64,000 nucleotides of DNA from Pareuzebyella sediminis (GCF_008367235.1 NZ_VTZS01000004.1:186001-250000), one strand, 5' to 3'; positions 9,133 to 18,454 are shown, counted from the stretch's first letter. Numbers and translations are program-made. The notes: a model not told the origin generated them from the letters alone.

Positions 9133-10328
9133 TGTCTTATAACCTGTGGTTTGATGTTTTGAAGTATAAAAAGGTCGGTTTATCTGCTTGGAGGCAAACC
9201 TCGTTTATATTAATATATATCTTGGCAATAAGCGCCGAGGCACAGCAAGCTACTTTGAAGGTTGCCGATAGTCTCTATGTGACAGGTAATTATTTCAAGG
9301 CCATCAATCAATACGCCAAAGTAGGTTCGAACACTTCGGAGCTGCAAATTGCTCGGGCGTACACGGCTATTGGAAATTACCATAAAGCTATTGGCCAGTA
9401 CCATCATATCATCTCTAAAGACAGCACTTCGCAGATAGCGCGTTTTGAGTTGGCCAAGGTATATCTTAAGACGAAAAAGCCAAAAGTGGCTTCCGATATG
9501 CTGATCGAACTGACAGAGCTCGACTCGACAAACGCCGAATATTTCTATTACTTGGGCAAGACATTGCAGACTTTAAAGAAAGACTTTATGGGTAATAAGG
9601 CCTTTGTTATTTCGGCGACCTTGGACAGTACCCATCTTCGGAGCCTCTTTGAAATTGCAAAGTACTATGTCGCCCAGCGCGAAAAGGATTCGGTTTTGAA
9701 ATACGCCGAAAAAGGCCTTCGATTTTATGCCGATGATGTGGCACTGATCAATCTTAAAGCGTTGGCCTATTTCAACAACGATGAACATGCCAAGGCCAGA
9801 CCGTTTTTTGAAAAATTGGTCGATTTGGGAGAGCACAAAGAATTTATCTATTCAAAACTGGCCTTCTGCTACTTTAAGACGTGGGAGTTCGAAAAATCCA
9901 AAATTACGTATAAAAAAGTCCTTGCCCTGAACGATGGCAATGCAGATGCCTATTATCATCTCGGGGAGGTCTTTCTTAAGGATCGGCAAGCCGATAGTGC
10001 CCAATTTTATTTTAAGGAAGCCATAGCGGTACAAAAACCCGTTCTGGTCAGGGAATATGAAGGGTTAGCACGGGTAGCCAGGGTTCTAAACAACACCAAG
10101 GCCGCTTTAGAGTTCTACCAACTTGCCTACGAAGAAGACAAAGAGAATGCGTTACTTTATTTCAATGTCTGTACCCAAGCCGATAGCTACTACAAAGACC
10201 CAATCACCAAATTGAAATACTACGAAAAATTCGTCGAAAAGTTCGGAAATCACAACCCATACACGGTAAAAATGGCTAACAAGCGTATTTCTGAGTTAAA
10301 GGAAGAGATACATTTTTCGGGGAATTGA
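9129..10328 (+). CDS. Tetratricopeptide-repeat protein
   Basis: The 399-residue protein has a possible N-terminal membrane anchor or signal (residues ~15-38, ending in a small-residue run before QQATLKVADSLY). It is followed by about eight TPR-like helical hairpins (for example AYTAIGNYHKAIGQYHHI, AYHLGEVFLKDRQADSAQFYFKEA). TPR proteins are protein-protein scaffolds; a periplasmic location is likely. It overlaps the end of M56 copy B by four bases and probably acts with the M56/TonB-like proteins. The first ATG is followed two bases later by another; the choice changes one residue. Confidence 0.8.
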   Translation: MMSYNLWFDVLKYKKVGLSAWRQTSFILIYILAISAEAQQATLKVADSLYVTGNYFKAINQYAKVGSNTSELQIARAYTAIGNYHKAIGQYHHIISKDSTSQIARFELAKVYLKTKKPKVASDMLIELTELDSTNAEYFYYLGKTLQTLKKDFMGNKAFVISATLDSTHLRSLFEIAKYYVAQREKDSVLKYAEKGLRFYADDVALINLKALAYFNNDEHAKARPFFEKLVDLGEHKEFIYSKLAFCYFKTWEFEKSKITYKKVLALNDGNADAYYHLGEVFLKDRQADSAQFYFKEAIAVQKPVLVREYEGLARVARVLNNTKAALEFYQLAYEEDKENALLYFNVCTQADSYYKDPITKLKYYEKFVEKFGNHNPYTVKMANKRISELKEEIHFSGN

Positions 10329-10372
10329 GTTCTATTCAAAAAATCGTAATTTTCCCGTAGAATAGAAGAGCC

Positions 10373-10849
10373 ATGCGGTATGCTATCATTTTATGGGGTT
10401 TCTTACTTTTTAGTGCGTGTAATTGGTCGACGGCCAAAGAAGAGAAGACTCAAGAACTCGTACTTGAAGAAATTCAAGCCATCGACTGGGATGACGTTGA
10501 TCAATATCCCTTATTTGATGATTGCGAGGAAATCGTTACCAAGGAAGAGCGTAAAAAATGCTTTATGGAAACCTTGCTGACCCACTTTTCAATGAGCTTA
10601 CAAGAAGCTGGATTTGAGTTGCAGGAAGAGGTAAAAGATACCATTTTGGTCGATTTCATAATGGAAGATAACGGGTCAATAACCTTAATGAATATTCACA
10701 ATGATGAAAAAATCAATGCCCAGCTTCCGAATTTTCGAGATCAGATTGAAAAATGCCTCCAAAACATGCCTAGGATAGCCCCTGCTTTAAAACGAGGTAT
10801 TCCTGTGAGTGCCAAGTTTCGTATCCCCATCGTTTTAAGTTCAAGATAG
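10373..10849 (+). CDS. Small lipoprotein with TonB-C-terminal-like domain
   Basis: A lipoprotein signal (IILWGFLLFSAC, lipidated Cys at ~16) precedes a region with the same layout as the TonB-like domains of the preceding genes: QYPLFDDCEEI...KCFMETL..H, then IMEDNGSITLMNI and a closing PVSAKFRIPIVL strand. It is therefore a stand-alone relative of the M56-fused domains, 44 bases after the TPR gene in the same direction. Likely the last member of the BlaI-M56-M56-TPR unit. Function unknown. Confidence 0.65.
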   Translation: MRYAIILWGFLLFSACNWSTAKEEKTQELVLEEIQAIDWDDVDQYPLFDDCEEIVTKEERKKCFMETLLTHFSMSLQEAGFELQEEVKDTILVDFIMEDNGSITLMNIHNDEKINAQLPNFRDQIEKCLQNMPRIAPALKRGIPVSAKFRIPIVLSSR

Positions 10850-10937
10850 GCGGCACATAGGCGGCCTCAGTACGTAAACCATTGATTATAAGGATAGCAT
10901 CGAACTTCAGAACCTAAATTTTAAAGTATCATCTCTG

Positions 10938-11501
10938 TTGACAAAGGAAAAAATTATTTTGGGTATTGACCCCGGTACCACGATTATGGGTTTCGGCCTG
11001 ATCAAGATAACGGGTAAAAAGATGCATTTTGTTCAGATGAACGAGCTGCAGCTAAAAAAGTACAGTGACCCCTATACCAAGTTAAAACTAATTTTCGACC
11101 GTACGATCGAGTTGATCGATACGTACCACCCCGATGAAATTGCCATTGAAGCCCCTTTTTATGGTAAAAATGTACAGTCAATGCTCAAATTGGGCCGGGC
11201 ACAGGGCGTAGCCATGGCCGCAGGACTTTCGCGACAGATTCCGATTACCGAGTACCTCCCTAAAAAAATAAAGATGGCCATTACCGGTAACGGAAATGCC
11301 AGTAAGGAACAGGTCGCCAAAATGCTTCAAAATACATTGGGATTGAAGTCCCTACCCAAAAATTTGGATAGTACTGACGGACTTGCCGCGGCCGTTTGTC
11401 ATTTTTATAATGAAGGACGGGTCGATATCGGTAAAAGCTATTCGGGTTGGGAAGCGTTTGTAAAACAAAACGAATCGCGGGTTCGTAAGAAGGAGAAGTA
11501 A
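10938..11501 (+). CDS. ruvC: Crossover junction endodeoxyribonuclease RuvC
   Basis: The 187-residue protein shows the RuvC acidic motifs: GIDPGTTIMGFG near the N-terminus, AIEAPFYGKNVQS (~70-82) and TDGLAAAVCH near residue 150. RuvC dimers resolve Holliday junctions delivered by RuvAB. Translation begins at a TTG at 10938; the residues TKEKIILGIDPGT fit RuvC N-termini, so the rare start is credible. As often in this phylum, ruvC is not next to ruvAB; the downstream neighbour is hemW. Confidence 0.93.
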   Translation: MTKEKIILGIDPGTTIMGFGLIKITGKKMHFVQMNELQLKKYSDPYTKLKLIFDRTIELIDTYHPDEIAIEAPFYGKNVQSMLKLGRAQGVAMAAGLSRQIPITEYLPKKIKMAITGNGNASKEQVAKMLQNTLGLKSLPKNLDSTDGLAAAVCHFYNEGRVDIGKSYSGWEAFVKQNESRVRKKEK

Positions 11502-11637
11502 AACGTAGTTAGCTGTCGGTTTGAACTAAACAATGGCCGATATCCTTACCTTTGTCAAGTGAAATTGAGGGGTCCTTTGCCTCCATCGGAAATTCCGAAG
11601 AGGTACGTTTGAAAACCAAGGAGCAGCCAAATTGACT

Positions 11638-12771
11638 ATGTCAGGTATCTACATCCATATTCCGTTTTGTAAGCAGGCCTGTCACTACTGTGACTTCCAT
11701 TTTTCGACCTCTATGGGTAAAAAAGAAACCATGATCGCAGCCTTGATCAAGGAGCTTGAGTTGCGACGGGATGAAGCTGCCGATAAGGAGATTGAAACCA
11801 TTTATTTCGGCGGGGGTACGCCCAGTGTGTTACGCATTGATGAATTGAACGGCCTGATCGAAGCGGTATATGCAAATTATCGAGTGGCTTCGAATCCGGA
11901 GATAACCTTGGAGGCCAATCCTGACGATTTGTCCCGTTCAAAACTAATTGCGCTTTCTGAAAGTAAATTAAATCGGTTGAGCATCGGTATTCAATCGTTT
12001 GACGATAAAGACCTAAAATTGATGAACCGGGCACACTCGGCCGTAGAGGCCGAACGGTCCTTGGCTTTGGCGACTCGCTATTTCGAGAATATTTCAATCG
12101 ATTTGATATATGGAATTCCCGGTATGTCGGTCGAACAATGGGAAGCGAATATTGCCAAGGCACTATCTTTCGACATCCCCCATATTTCAAGCTATGCCCT
12201 TACGGTCGAACCTAAAACGGCCCTCGCCAACTTTATAAAGAAGGGGCTCATAAATAACGTCGATGATGAGCAGTCGCAAGTCCATTTTTATAAACTTTGT
12301 GATACGCTTGAAGAAAACGGATTCGAAAACTACGAAATATCGAATTTTGCCAGACCAGGGTTTTACTCTAAAAATAATACGGCCTATTGGCAGCAGAAGA
12401 GATATATAGGTATCGGCCCTTCCGCCCACTCATTTGATGGAATACGGCGCTCTTGGAACGTAAGTAATAATCCCAAGTATATCATAGCGATCGAAAAGGA
12501 AGTTCTTCCAATGGAAACCGAGGTCTTATCTATACGTGACCGGTACAACGAGTATGTGATGACGGGCCTAAGAACGGTTTGGGGGGTTTCTTTCTCCAAA
12601 GTAGAAGCCGATTTTGGCGGAAAATATAAAGACTACCTTCAAAAGCAGGCAGAACGCTATCTCAAGGAAGGATTGTTGCACGGCCAAGATAATAAGCTCT
12701 TTACCACTAAAAAAGGACGTTTTTTGGCAGATGGAATAGTGAGTGATCTATTTATGGTTAATTTAGGGTAG
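11638..12771 (+). CDS. hemW: HemW-like radical SAM protein (heme chaperone)
   Basis: The radical SAM cluster motif CKQACHYCDFHF (CxxxCxxC) lies at ~10-20 and is followed by F rather than the extra Cys of HemN, which favours HemW. The conserved IETIYFGGGTPS and GIQSFDDKDLKLMNRAH segments and the C-terminal HemN-like domain are present at full length (~377 aa). HemW is a heme-binding chaperone and not a coproporphyrinogen oxidase. I start at ATG 11638; a TTG two codons earlier is in frame. Confidence 0.9.
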   Translation: MSGIYIHIPFCKQACHYCDFHFSTSMGKKETMIAALIKELELRRDEAADKEIETIYFGGGTPSVLRIDELNGLIEAVYANYRVASNPEITLEANPDDLSRSKLIALSESKLNRLSIGIQSFDDKDLKLMNRAHSAVEAERSLALATRYFENISIDLIYGIPGMSVEQWEANIAKALSFDIPHISSYALTVEPKTALANFIKKGLINNVDDEQSQVHFYKLCDTLEENGFENYEISNFARPGFYSKNNTAYWQQKRYIGIGPSAHSFDGIRRSWNVSNNPKYIIAIEKEVLPMETEVLSIRDRYNEYVMTGLRTVWGVSFSKVEADFGGKYKDYLQKQAERYLKEGLLHGQDNKLFTTKKGRFLADGIVSDLFMVNLG

Positions 12772-12818
12772 GCACAAACGATTTCAAAACACCTAGGACA
12801 TTTCCAAAAAAGACACCT

Positions 12819-13571
12819 ATGAAAGCTACGATACACTATAACGGCGAGCATTATAATATAGACCTTTCAAAACCCAAGGATATTTCCATTCCGCTCCGTG
12901 GAGAGGCATCCAACGTCAATGCGTGGGGTGTAGACCCTCCCACGATCGAACCGCATAGCGAAGGAAGTTTTATTGGAAACGTGGCTCGAGGAGGATCCGT
13001 AAATTTCAATGATATATCGTTTAATCCTCATGCTCATGGTACACATACCGAAGGTGTAGGGCACATTACGGATGAGTTTTACTCGATCAACCAAAGCATG
13101 AACCAATTTTTTTTCTTGGCCAAGGTGATTTCCGTCGTTCCTGAATTGCGGCAAGACGATTGGGTCATCTCCAAACATATTTTAAAGGTAGCATTGAAGG
13201 ACGAAGAAATCGGTGTATTGGTCATCCGTACGCAACCCAACGATCGAGCAAAGCTAACAAAGCAGTATACAGATACAAATCCGCCCTATTTTACCGAAGA
13301 GGCCATGCACTTTCTCGTCGATAGTGGGGTTCAGCATTTATTGGTCGACCTTCCATCGGTCGATAAAGAGAAGGATGATGGGGCACTTCAGGCCCATAAG
13401 ATATTTTGGAGTTTTGATGGGCAATTACGTAAAGCGGCGACCATTACTGAATTGATTTATGTACCCGATGCCATTGAAGACGGACTATACTTTCTGAACC
13501 TCCAGATGGCGTCTTTTGAGAATGATGCTAGCCCGAGCCGACCGGTACTGTATGACATTGAGAAAAAATGA
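12819..13571 (+). CDS. Cyclase family protein (kynurenine-formamidase-like metal hydrolase)
   Basis: The 250-residue protein carries the cyclase-family metal motif HAHGTHTEGVGH at ~71-82 (HxGTHxE), which binds the catalytic metal in arylformamidase relatives. A PYFTEEAMHFLVDSGVQHLLVDLPSVD segment in the second half is also typical. Reaction in the family: hydrolysis of amide or ester bonds, for example N-formylkynurenine; no other kynurenine-pathway gene is visible here. The stop overlaps the start of the DUF4260 gene by 4 bases. Confidence 0.8.
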   Translation: MKATIHYNGEHYNIDLSKPKDISIPLRGEASNVNAWGVDPPTIEPHSEGSFIGNVARGGSVNFNDISFNPHAHGTHTEGVGHITDEFYSINQSMNQFFFLAKVISVVPELRQDDWVISKHILKVALKDEEIGVLVIRTQPNDRAKLTKQYTDTNPPYFTEEAMHFLVDSGVQHLLVDLPSVDKEKDDGALQAHKIFWSFDGQLRKAATITELIYVPDAIEDGLYFLNLQMASFENDASPSRPVLYDIEKK

Positions 13572-13918
13572 AAACATTGATAAAGTTGGAAGAGGCTTTT
13601 TTATTCCTTCTTGGAATTTACCTTTTTAGTTTGTTGCCCTATAGTTGGTGGTGGTTTCCCGCACTGATTTTAACACCTGATATAGGCATGGTCGGCTATG
13701 TGTCAGGAAATAGGATAGGGGCCGTTACTTATAATATTTTTCACCATAGAGGTCTAGGTGTTTTACTTTACCTCGCGGGGAGCTTCTTTGCACAGCCCAT
13801 CTTGCAGTTGATTGGGATTATCTTATTTTCGCATTCGGCCATGGACCGAATTTTCGGTTATGGCCTCAAATACAAAAAGGGCTTTACGCATACCCATCTC
13901 GGGGAAATAGGGAAATAA
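13568..13918 (+). CDS. DUF4260 family small membrane protein
   Basis: The 116-residue protein has about four membrane segments and the family signature TPDIGMVGYVSGNRIGAVTYNIFHHRG with the later FSHSAMDRIFGYGLKY. Function unknown. Translationally coupled to the cyclase gene. Confidence 0.8.
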   Translation: MKTLIKLEEAFLFLLGIYLFSLLPYSWWWFPALILTPDIGMVGYVSGNRIGAVTYNIFHHRGLGVLLYLAGSFFAQPILQLIGIILFSHSAMDRIFGYGLKYKKGFTHTHLGEIGK

Positions 13919-13940
13919 GGTTAATTATAAGACATATCGA

Positions 13941-14564
13941 ATGGATACGATTTTCGATTCTTTTTTAGGACTTGTTTTAGGAGCGATTTCAATGTATTGG
14001 GTGTATACCTATTTTGGAAAAAAGAAGAAGAAGGAAATTACAGAGCACCAGTCGACCGTGTTGCTCGATAAAATACGAAGTGTATGTAAATTGGTTTCCG
14101 TAGAGGGTGATTTTGCAGAAATATATCGCTATGAAAATATCAAGGCACATTTTATGAGCTTGGTAAGTAGCAAAAAGAAAGCCCTATTGGTAATTAATGC
14201 GAAAGCACATATTGGTTATGATTTGAAAAAAGTCGAGATTCGAGCGGATACCATGAACAAGAGGATCATTTTGACCAACTTTCCGGAGCCCGAGGTACTT
14301 TCCATTGAACCGGATATTCAATTCTATGACATTCAAAGCGGTATGTTCAATTACTTCTCATCTGACGATTTGACGCTTTTGAACAAGGAAGCCAAAGACC
14401 ATATTCGTGCCAAAATACCGGAAAGCGGGCTGATAGAAACGGCTAAAAATGAAGCCTTGCAAGCCGTACTTCTTATAGAAAAAATCGTAGAGACCATTGG
14501 TTGGAAGTTGGATTATTCAGCCTTGGAGATTACCGAAAAACAAAAGGCAAGGTTAGAAGAATAA
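13941..14564 (+). CDS. DUF4230 domain protein, membrane-anchored
   Basis: One N-terminal membrane helix (~8-25, ending KKKKK) anchors a ~170-residue soluble domain of the DUF4230 type (VCKLVSVEGDFAEIYRYEN, ALLVINAKAHIGYDLKKVEIR). The family is common in Bacteroidetes and of unknown function. The domain probably faces the periplasm, although the positive-rich KKKKKE after the helix would argue for the cytoplasm. It follows the DUF4260 gene by 22 bases. Confidence 0.75.
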   Translation: MDTIFDSFLGLVLGAISMYWVYTYFGKKKKKEITEHQSTVLLDKIRSVCKLVSVEGDFAEIYRYENIKAHFMSLVSSKKKALLVINAKAHIGYDLKKVEIRADTMNKRIILTNFPEPEVLSIEPDIQFYDIQSGMFNYFSSDDLTLLNKEAKDHIRAKIPESGLIETAKNEALQAVLLIEKIVETIGWKLDYSALEITEKQKARLEE

Positions 14565-14619
14565 TTCGATATCGAACAAAGAAAGAGCTAGAAGCACTGA
14601 TAAATTAAAATACTAATCC

Positions 14620-14641
14620 TTCCCAGACTAAAGTCTGGGGA
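14620..14641. repeat. Short perfect palindromic hairpin between genes
   Basis: Arms CCCAGACT (14622-14629) and AGTCTGGG (14632-14639) enclose AA; a T-G and a T-A pair extend the stem. No T run follows on the plus strand; on the minus strand a T-rich run does follow (TTTTTGTTCC before the stem's complement), but the geometry is not a good terminator. It resembles a REP-type element. Confidence 0.5.
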
Positions 14642-14654
14642 ACAAAAACATAGC

Positions 14655-14981
14655 ATGAGAGAATTTGATACAAATTTTGCACACACTGTTTATTTTTGGT
14701 TGAAAAATCCGAATAGCGTAGAAGACCAGAAGGCTTTTGAAACTTCTTTGCAGAAATTTTTAGATCACTCTGCCTTTGCGAAGACGAAATTTATAGGGAA
14801 ACCACCCAAAGCAAGTCGTGATGTGGTAGACGGTTCTTTTACCTATTCGTTGATCGTGACCTTCGAATCTGCCGAGGCCCAACAAAAGTATCAAGAAGAA
14901 CCGCCGCATAAATTATTCGTTGAAGAATCGAGCGATTTGTGGTCCAAGGTTATCGTGTACGATTCGCAAGGTATTCAATAG
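14655..14981 (+). CDS. Dabb-family (stress-responsive A/B barrel) protein
   Basis: The 108-residue protein has the dimeric alpha+beta barrel features: FAHTVYFWLKNP at the start, a helix with EDQKAFETSLQKFL, and FTYSLIVTFESAEAQQKYQEEPPHKLFVEE near the end. Members act as small dimers, sometimes enzymes; no catalytic assignment is possible here. The GNAT gene begins one base after its stop region. Confidence 0.8.
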   Translation: MREFDTNFAHTVYFWLKNPNSVEDQKAFETSLQKFLDHSAFAKTKFIGKPPKASRDVVDGSFTYSLIVTFESAEAQQKYQEEPPHKLFVEESSDLWSKVIVYDSQGIQ

Positions 14982-14982
14982 C

Positions 14983-15513
14983 GTGACGGGATTGATCTTC
15001 AGGCAAGCCGTATCTTCTGATATAGAAGCCATAGCCCGCTTGCATGCCTTAAGCTGGCAACAGCATTATCGCGGGTCTTTCAGCGATTCATTTTTGAATG
15101 ACGAAGTACATTCGGAACGACGACGCGTATGGACGGACAGACTAATCGCACCGGTAGAAAATCAGTGGGTCTGCCTTGCGGAGAAAAATGGAGAGTTGGT
15201 TGGCTTTGCCTGTGTGTTTTTCAATGACAGCCCCCGGTACGGTACCCTGTTGGATAATCTTCACGTCTCACAAAAAATGAAGCGGCAAGGCATAGGTGCC
15301 CAATTGATGGGTAAGGCAGCCCAAGAAATTGAAGTCCGGTATCCAGGTTCAGGGATGTATCTTTGGGTACTCGATCTAAATAAGGCGGCTCAGCAATTTT
15401 ATAGCGCTTTACAGGGAAAGTATATTGAAACGGTTAAAGGTAAGGACGTAGGGGAGCAAGAAGTAATTAAATTGAGATACCATTGGCCTGGAGTTAGGGT
15501 ACTAATGGAATAA
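14983..15513 (+). CDS. GNAT family N-acetyltransferase
   Basis: I start at the GTG at 14983, just after the Dabb gene ends; a longer frame would overlap that gene by 60 bases and add residues with no GNAT similarity. The acetyl-CoA loop MKRQGIGAQLMGKAA (Q/RxxGxG/A) is present at ~95-110, preceded by a beta-strand LLDNLHVSQ and followed by LWVLDLNKAAQQFY, as in this superfamily. The substrate is unknown. Confidence 0.82.
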   Translation: MTGLIFRQAVSSDIEAIARLHALSWQQHYRGSFSDSFLNDEVHSERRRVWTDRLIAPVENQWVCLAEKNGELVGFACVFFNDSPRYGTLLDNLHVSQKMKRQGIGAQLMGKAAQEIEVRYPGSGMYLWVLDLNKAAQQFYSALQGKYIETVKGKDVGEQEVIKLRYHWPGVRVLME

Positions 15514-15535
15514 ATAAAAATCAATTAAGTATGGA

Positions 15536-15892
15536 ATGAATATTGAAGCCTTTCGAGAATATTGTTTATCGAAGAAAGGAGTAAGCGAGGAACTTCCATT
15601 CGGTCCTGACACCTTGGTTTTCAAGGTGATGGGTAAAATGTTTGCCCTATCTGGACTTGAGAGGCATCCGCCCCAGGTCAATCTTAAGTGTGACCCTGAC
15701 CGGGCCATAAGTCTACGTGAAGAATACGATGGGGCTATCATTCCCGGATACCACATGAGCAAAGTCCACTGGAATACATTGATGCTTGAAGAATTGCCTC
15801 CGAAATTAATCATAGAACTGACCGATCACTCCTATGCGTTGGTAGTGGCAAAACTTACCAAAAAGATGAGGTCCGAACTTGAAGCCTTATGA
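15536..15892 (+). CDS. MmcQ/YjbR family DNA-binding-fold protein
   Basis: 118 residues. The N-terminus (IEAFREYCLSKKGVSEELPFGPDTLVFKVMGKMFAL) and the PGYHMSKVHWNTLML segment are the two signatures of the MmcQ/YjbR (CyaY-like fold) family. Proposed as DNA-binding but without a settled role. It lies directly before the DinB gene (3 bases), likely co-transcribed. Confidence 0.85.
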   Translation: MNIEAFREYCLSKKGVSEELPFGPDTLVFKVMGKMFALSGLERHPPQVNLKCDPDRAISLREEYDGAIIPGYHMSKVHWNTLMLEELPPKLIIELTDHSYALVVAKLTKKMRSELEAL

Positions 15893-15895
15893 ATA

Positions 15896-16387
15896 ATGCA
15901 CCAGAAGTCTGAAAGCAAAACCGAGCAATTGATGAGTACCCTCAACAATGCTTTCAAGGGGGAGCCTTGGTACGGCATATCCGTAGTGAAGAAATTGGAA
16001 ACTATCGATTGGAAAGTTGTCGGCACACCGCCCGAAGGATATTCAAAATCAATAGCGGTTATGGTCAAACACATGGTGAATTGGAGGGTTTTTGTCCTTA
16101 ACAAGTTGCGAGGGGAACCGGATTTTGATATCGAAATCGATAGTGATCAAGACTGGCCTCTGATTAAGATAGCGAATGAATCCGAATGGGATGGTTTAAT
16201 TATGGAATTAAGGACTACCCAAAAGGAACTGGTTGCTATCTTGCGCCAGATCAATGACGACTTTCTTAAAAGGAAGGTTCCGGGAAGAAAGTATAACTTT
16301 GAATATCTCGTCAAGGGGATTATAGAACACGACATTTATCATTTGGGGCAAATCGCAATTATTCACGCCATAGTAAAAAAGATCTAA
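15896..16387 (+). CDS. DinB-like four-helix metal-binding protein
   Basis: 163 residues with the DinB/YfiT-like helical bundle: the first-helix histidine in VMVKHMVNWR (~60-69) and a C-terminal IIEHDIYHLGQIAII, in which HxxxH positions complete the three-His metal site. Members include thiol S-transferases and damage-inducible proteins; the activity here is unknown. Same direction as the MmcQ-like gene upstream. Confidence 0.83.
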   Translation: MHQKSESKTEQLMSTLNNAFKGEPWYGISVVKKLETIDWKVVGTPPEGYSKSIAVMVKHMVNWRVFVLNKLRGEPDFDIEIDSDQDWPLIKIANESEWDGLIMELRTTQKELVAILRQINDDFLKRKVPGRKYNFEYLVKGIIEHDIYHLGQIAIIHAIVKKI

Positions 16388-16440
16388 CCCGGCATTTTGA
16401 ACTTATAGACTAGCGCCTTACATCAAAATCAAGAATATCG

Positions 16441-18210
16441 ATGAAAAAACCCACCTCTTTTTATCAGGAGCAGCTACGGAAACATGATAGCTCCTTGGAG
16501 GCGATCAAAAGAAAACTATTTGCTTCGAGCATGGTTCGATTAATGGTTTTTTGCGCGGCCGCTTTTGGAGTGTATATGCTATTTGGAAACTTAAAATGGC
16601 TTGTGGCGATCATACTGTTGGCCGTTGCCCTTTTTCTTTATTTGGTATCGCGCCATTCCGACTTACTGTATGAACGGGAACGGCTGCGTGCGCTTCATCA
16701 AATTAATCGAACCGAATTAAAAGTTTTGGAGCATGAGTTTTTTGAACTTCCCGAAGGGAATGAATTCAAAGACCCAATGCATCATTTCAGTCAAGATGTC
16801 GACTTGTTCGGTAGGGGATCTTTCTATCAATATGCCAATCGTACTGCTTTAAAGCAAGGAGCTGAGACTTTTGCAGGATTACTTAAGGAAAATCGTATCG
16901 ATCATATTGCCCAGAAGCAAGAAGCCATAAAGGAACTGGCCGGCATGCCCGAATGGCGTCAGAATTTTTCCGCCATTGCCCTTTTGGTTAAGACGGAAAC
17001 GGATACGGAAAAAATTATCGGTTGGTTAAATCGGTATACCTCCTTTCTGCCAAAAAGCATGCGTTTTGTTCCTTGGATATTTTCGGCAGGAACCATCGTC
17101 TTGTTTACGGTGTACTTCACATTTGAAATTCCTGATGCGTCACTCATTTTTTGGCTGTTTTTCGGGTTGGGCATAACCACGCTTTATATCAAGAAAATCA
17201 TGCTATTGGGCAATGAAGCCTCGAAGATGCAAAGTACTTTTCAGCAGTATAACAGATTACTTTCGCAGCTTGAAGCGACCGAATTTGAGTCCACCTATCT
17301 TAAGGATTTAAAGCAAACGATTCTAGGGGGATCCGAAAAGACGTCCACTGTTATTAAGCGGTTTTCTAGGGCACTGAATAGTATCGATAAGAATAACAAT
17401 ATGCTCTACGCCTTCTTTGCGAACGGTCTTTTCCTTCGTAGTCTTACACACAGCCGAACTATTGAGCAATGGATTGAACAATATGGAAGTGCTGTGGAGG
17501 GTTGGTTCGCTACGATTGCACATTTTGATGCCTACAATAGTTTGGGCAATTTTGCCTTTAACCACCCCGGTTATACGTTTCCGATCTTGGGCGATGATGA
17601 CGTCGTATTGAAGGCTATGGGGGCGGGTCACCCCCTGCTGAAACCGGATAAGTGTGTCTTGAATGACTTCGAGATCGATCGGCAGCAGTTTTTTATTGTC
17701 ACCGGGGCCAATATGGCCGGAAAGAGTACCTTTTTGCGTACGGTATCGCTGCAGATTGTCATGGCCAATGTCGGACTACCGGTCTACGCACAACAGGTAC
17801 ATTACACTCCTATAAAGTTAATTACGAGTATGCGTACGACCGATTCCCTGACCGACGATGAATCATATTTTTTTTCCGAATTAAAGCGGCTCAAGTTCAT
17901 TGTAGACGAGATACAGAAAGATCGGTATTTCATAGTCTTGGATGAAATCTTAAAGGGCACGAACAGCACCGACAAGGCCAAGGGCTCCCGAAAATTTATT
18001 GAGCGCTTGGTGGCTTCAAAAGCGACGGGAATAATCGCTACCCATGATTTAAGCCTTTGCGAGGTTGCCGACGAATTTCCACAGATAGAAAACCATTATT
18101 TCGATGCGGAAATAATTAACGACGAACTACATTTTGATTATAAATTCAAAAGGGGTATTTGTCAAAATATGAATGCCTCGTTTTTGTTGCGAAAAATGCA
18201 AATTGTGTAG
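16441..18210 (+). CDS. Membrane-associated MutS-family ATPase
   Basis: The C-terminal ~200 residues form a MutS domain V ATPase: TGANMAGKSTFLRTVS (Walker A, ~423-438), a DDESYFFSELKRL signature and FIVLDEILKGTNSTDK (Walker B), then ATHDLSLCE. The N-terminal half has two pairs of membrane helices (~30-67 and ~205-248) and no mismatch-recognition domain I. It is therefore a MutS-related membrane protein of the type found in Bacteroidetes, and not the mismatch repair MutS (589 aa against ~860). The role is unknown; homology to MutS2-like ATPases suggests recognition of nucleic-acid structure. Confidence 0.85.
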   Translation: MKKPTSFYQEQLRKHDSSLEAIKRKLFASSMVRLMVFCAAAFGVYMLFGNLKWLVAIILLAVALFLYLVSRHSDLLYERERLRALHQINRTELKVLEHEFFELPEGNEFKDPMHHFSQDVDLFGRGSFYQYANRTALKQGAETFAGLLKENRIDHIAQKQEAIKELAGMPEWRQNFSAIALLVKTETDTEKIIGWLNRYTSFLPKSMRFVPWIFSAGTIVLFTVYFTFEIPDASLIFWLFFGLGITTLYIKKIMLLGNEASKMQSTFQQYNRLLSQLEATEFESTYLKDLKQTILGGSEKTSTVIKRFSRALNSIDKNNNMLYAFFANGLFLRSLTHSRTIEQWIEQYGSAVEGWFATIAHFDAYNSLGNFAFNHPGYTFPILGDDDVVLKAMGAGHPLLKPDKCVLNDFEIDRQQFFIVTGANMAGKSTFLRTVSLQIVMANVGLPVYAQQVHYTPIKLITSMRTTDSLTDDESYFFSELKRLKFIVDEIQKDRYFIVLDEILKGTNSTDKAKGSRKFIERLVASKATGIIATHDLSLCEVADEFPQIENHYFDAEIINDELHFDYKFKRGICQNMNASFLLRKMQIV

Positions 18211-18215
18211 CTTTT

Positions 18216-18407
18216 TTATCGCGTTACCATATGTTTTCCACATTTGTTGGCCCACGTGATAGGAAAGAAACCTTTACTGAAATCAACCGAAGTCTCAGGT
18301 TCTGTTTTTCGGAAACATTCGGGTAAAGCGGTGTTCATCACATATTTTCGGTATTTGACAACAAATACTAGGTGCCGCGTAGCGATATTCTTACTTTTAT
18401 TTTTCAA
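18216..18407 (-). pseudogene. Possible remnant of an IS200-type transposase N-terminus
   Basis: A 63-codon frame includes ATRHLVFVVKYRKYVM, which resembles the first beta-strand of IS200/IS605 TnpA (HLVF..KYR). The remainder does not match, and the HUH and catalytic Tyr motifs are absent. If real, it is a short decayed scrap in the gap between the MutS-like and Hpt-like genes. Confidence 0.3.
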
Positions 18408-18454
18408 ATGAATGATATCAAGGCACCTTGCCCTAGAATGGAAGATCGAATTTT

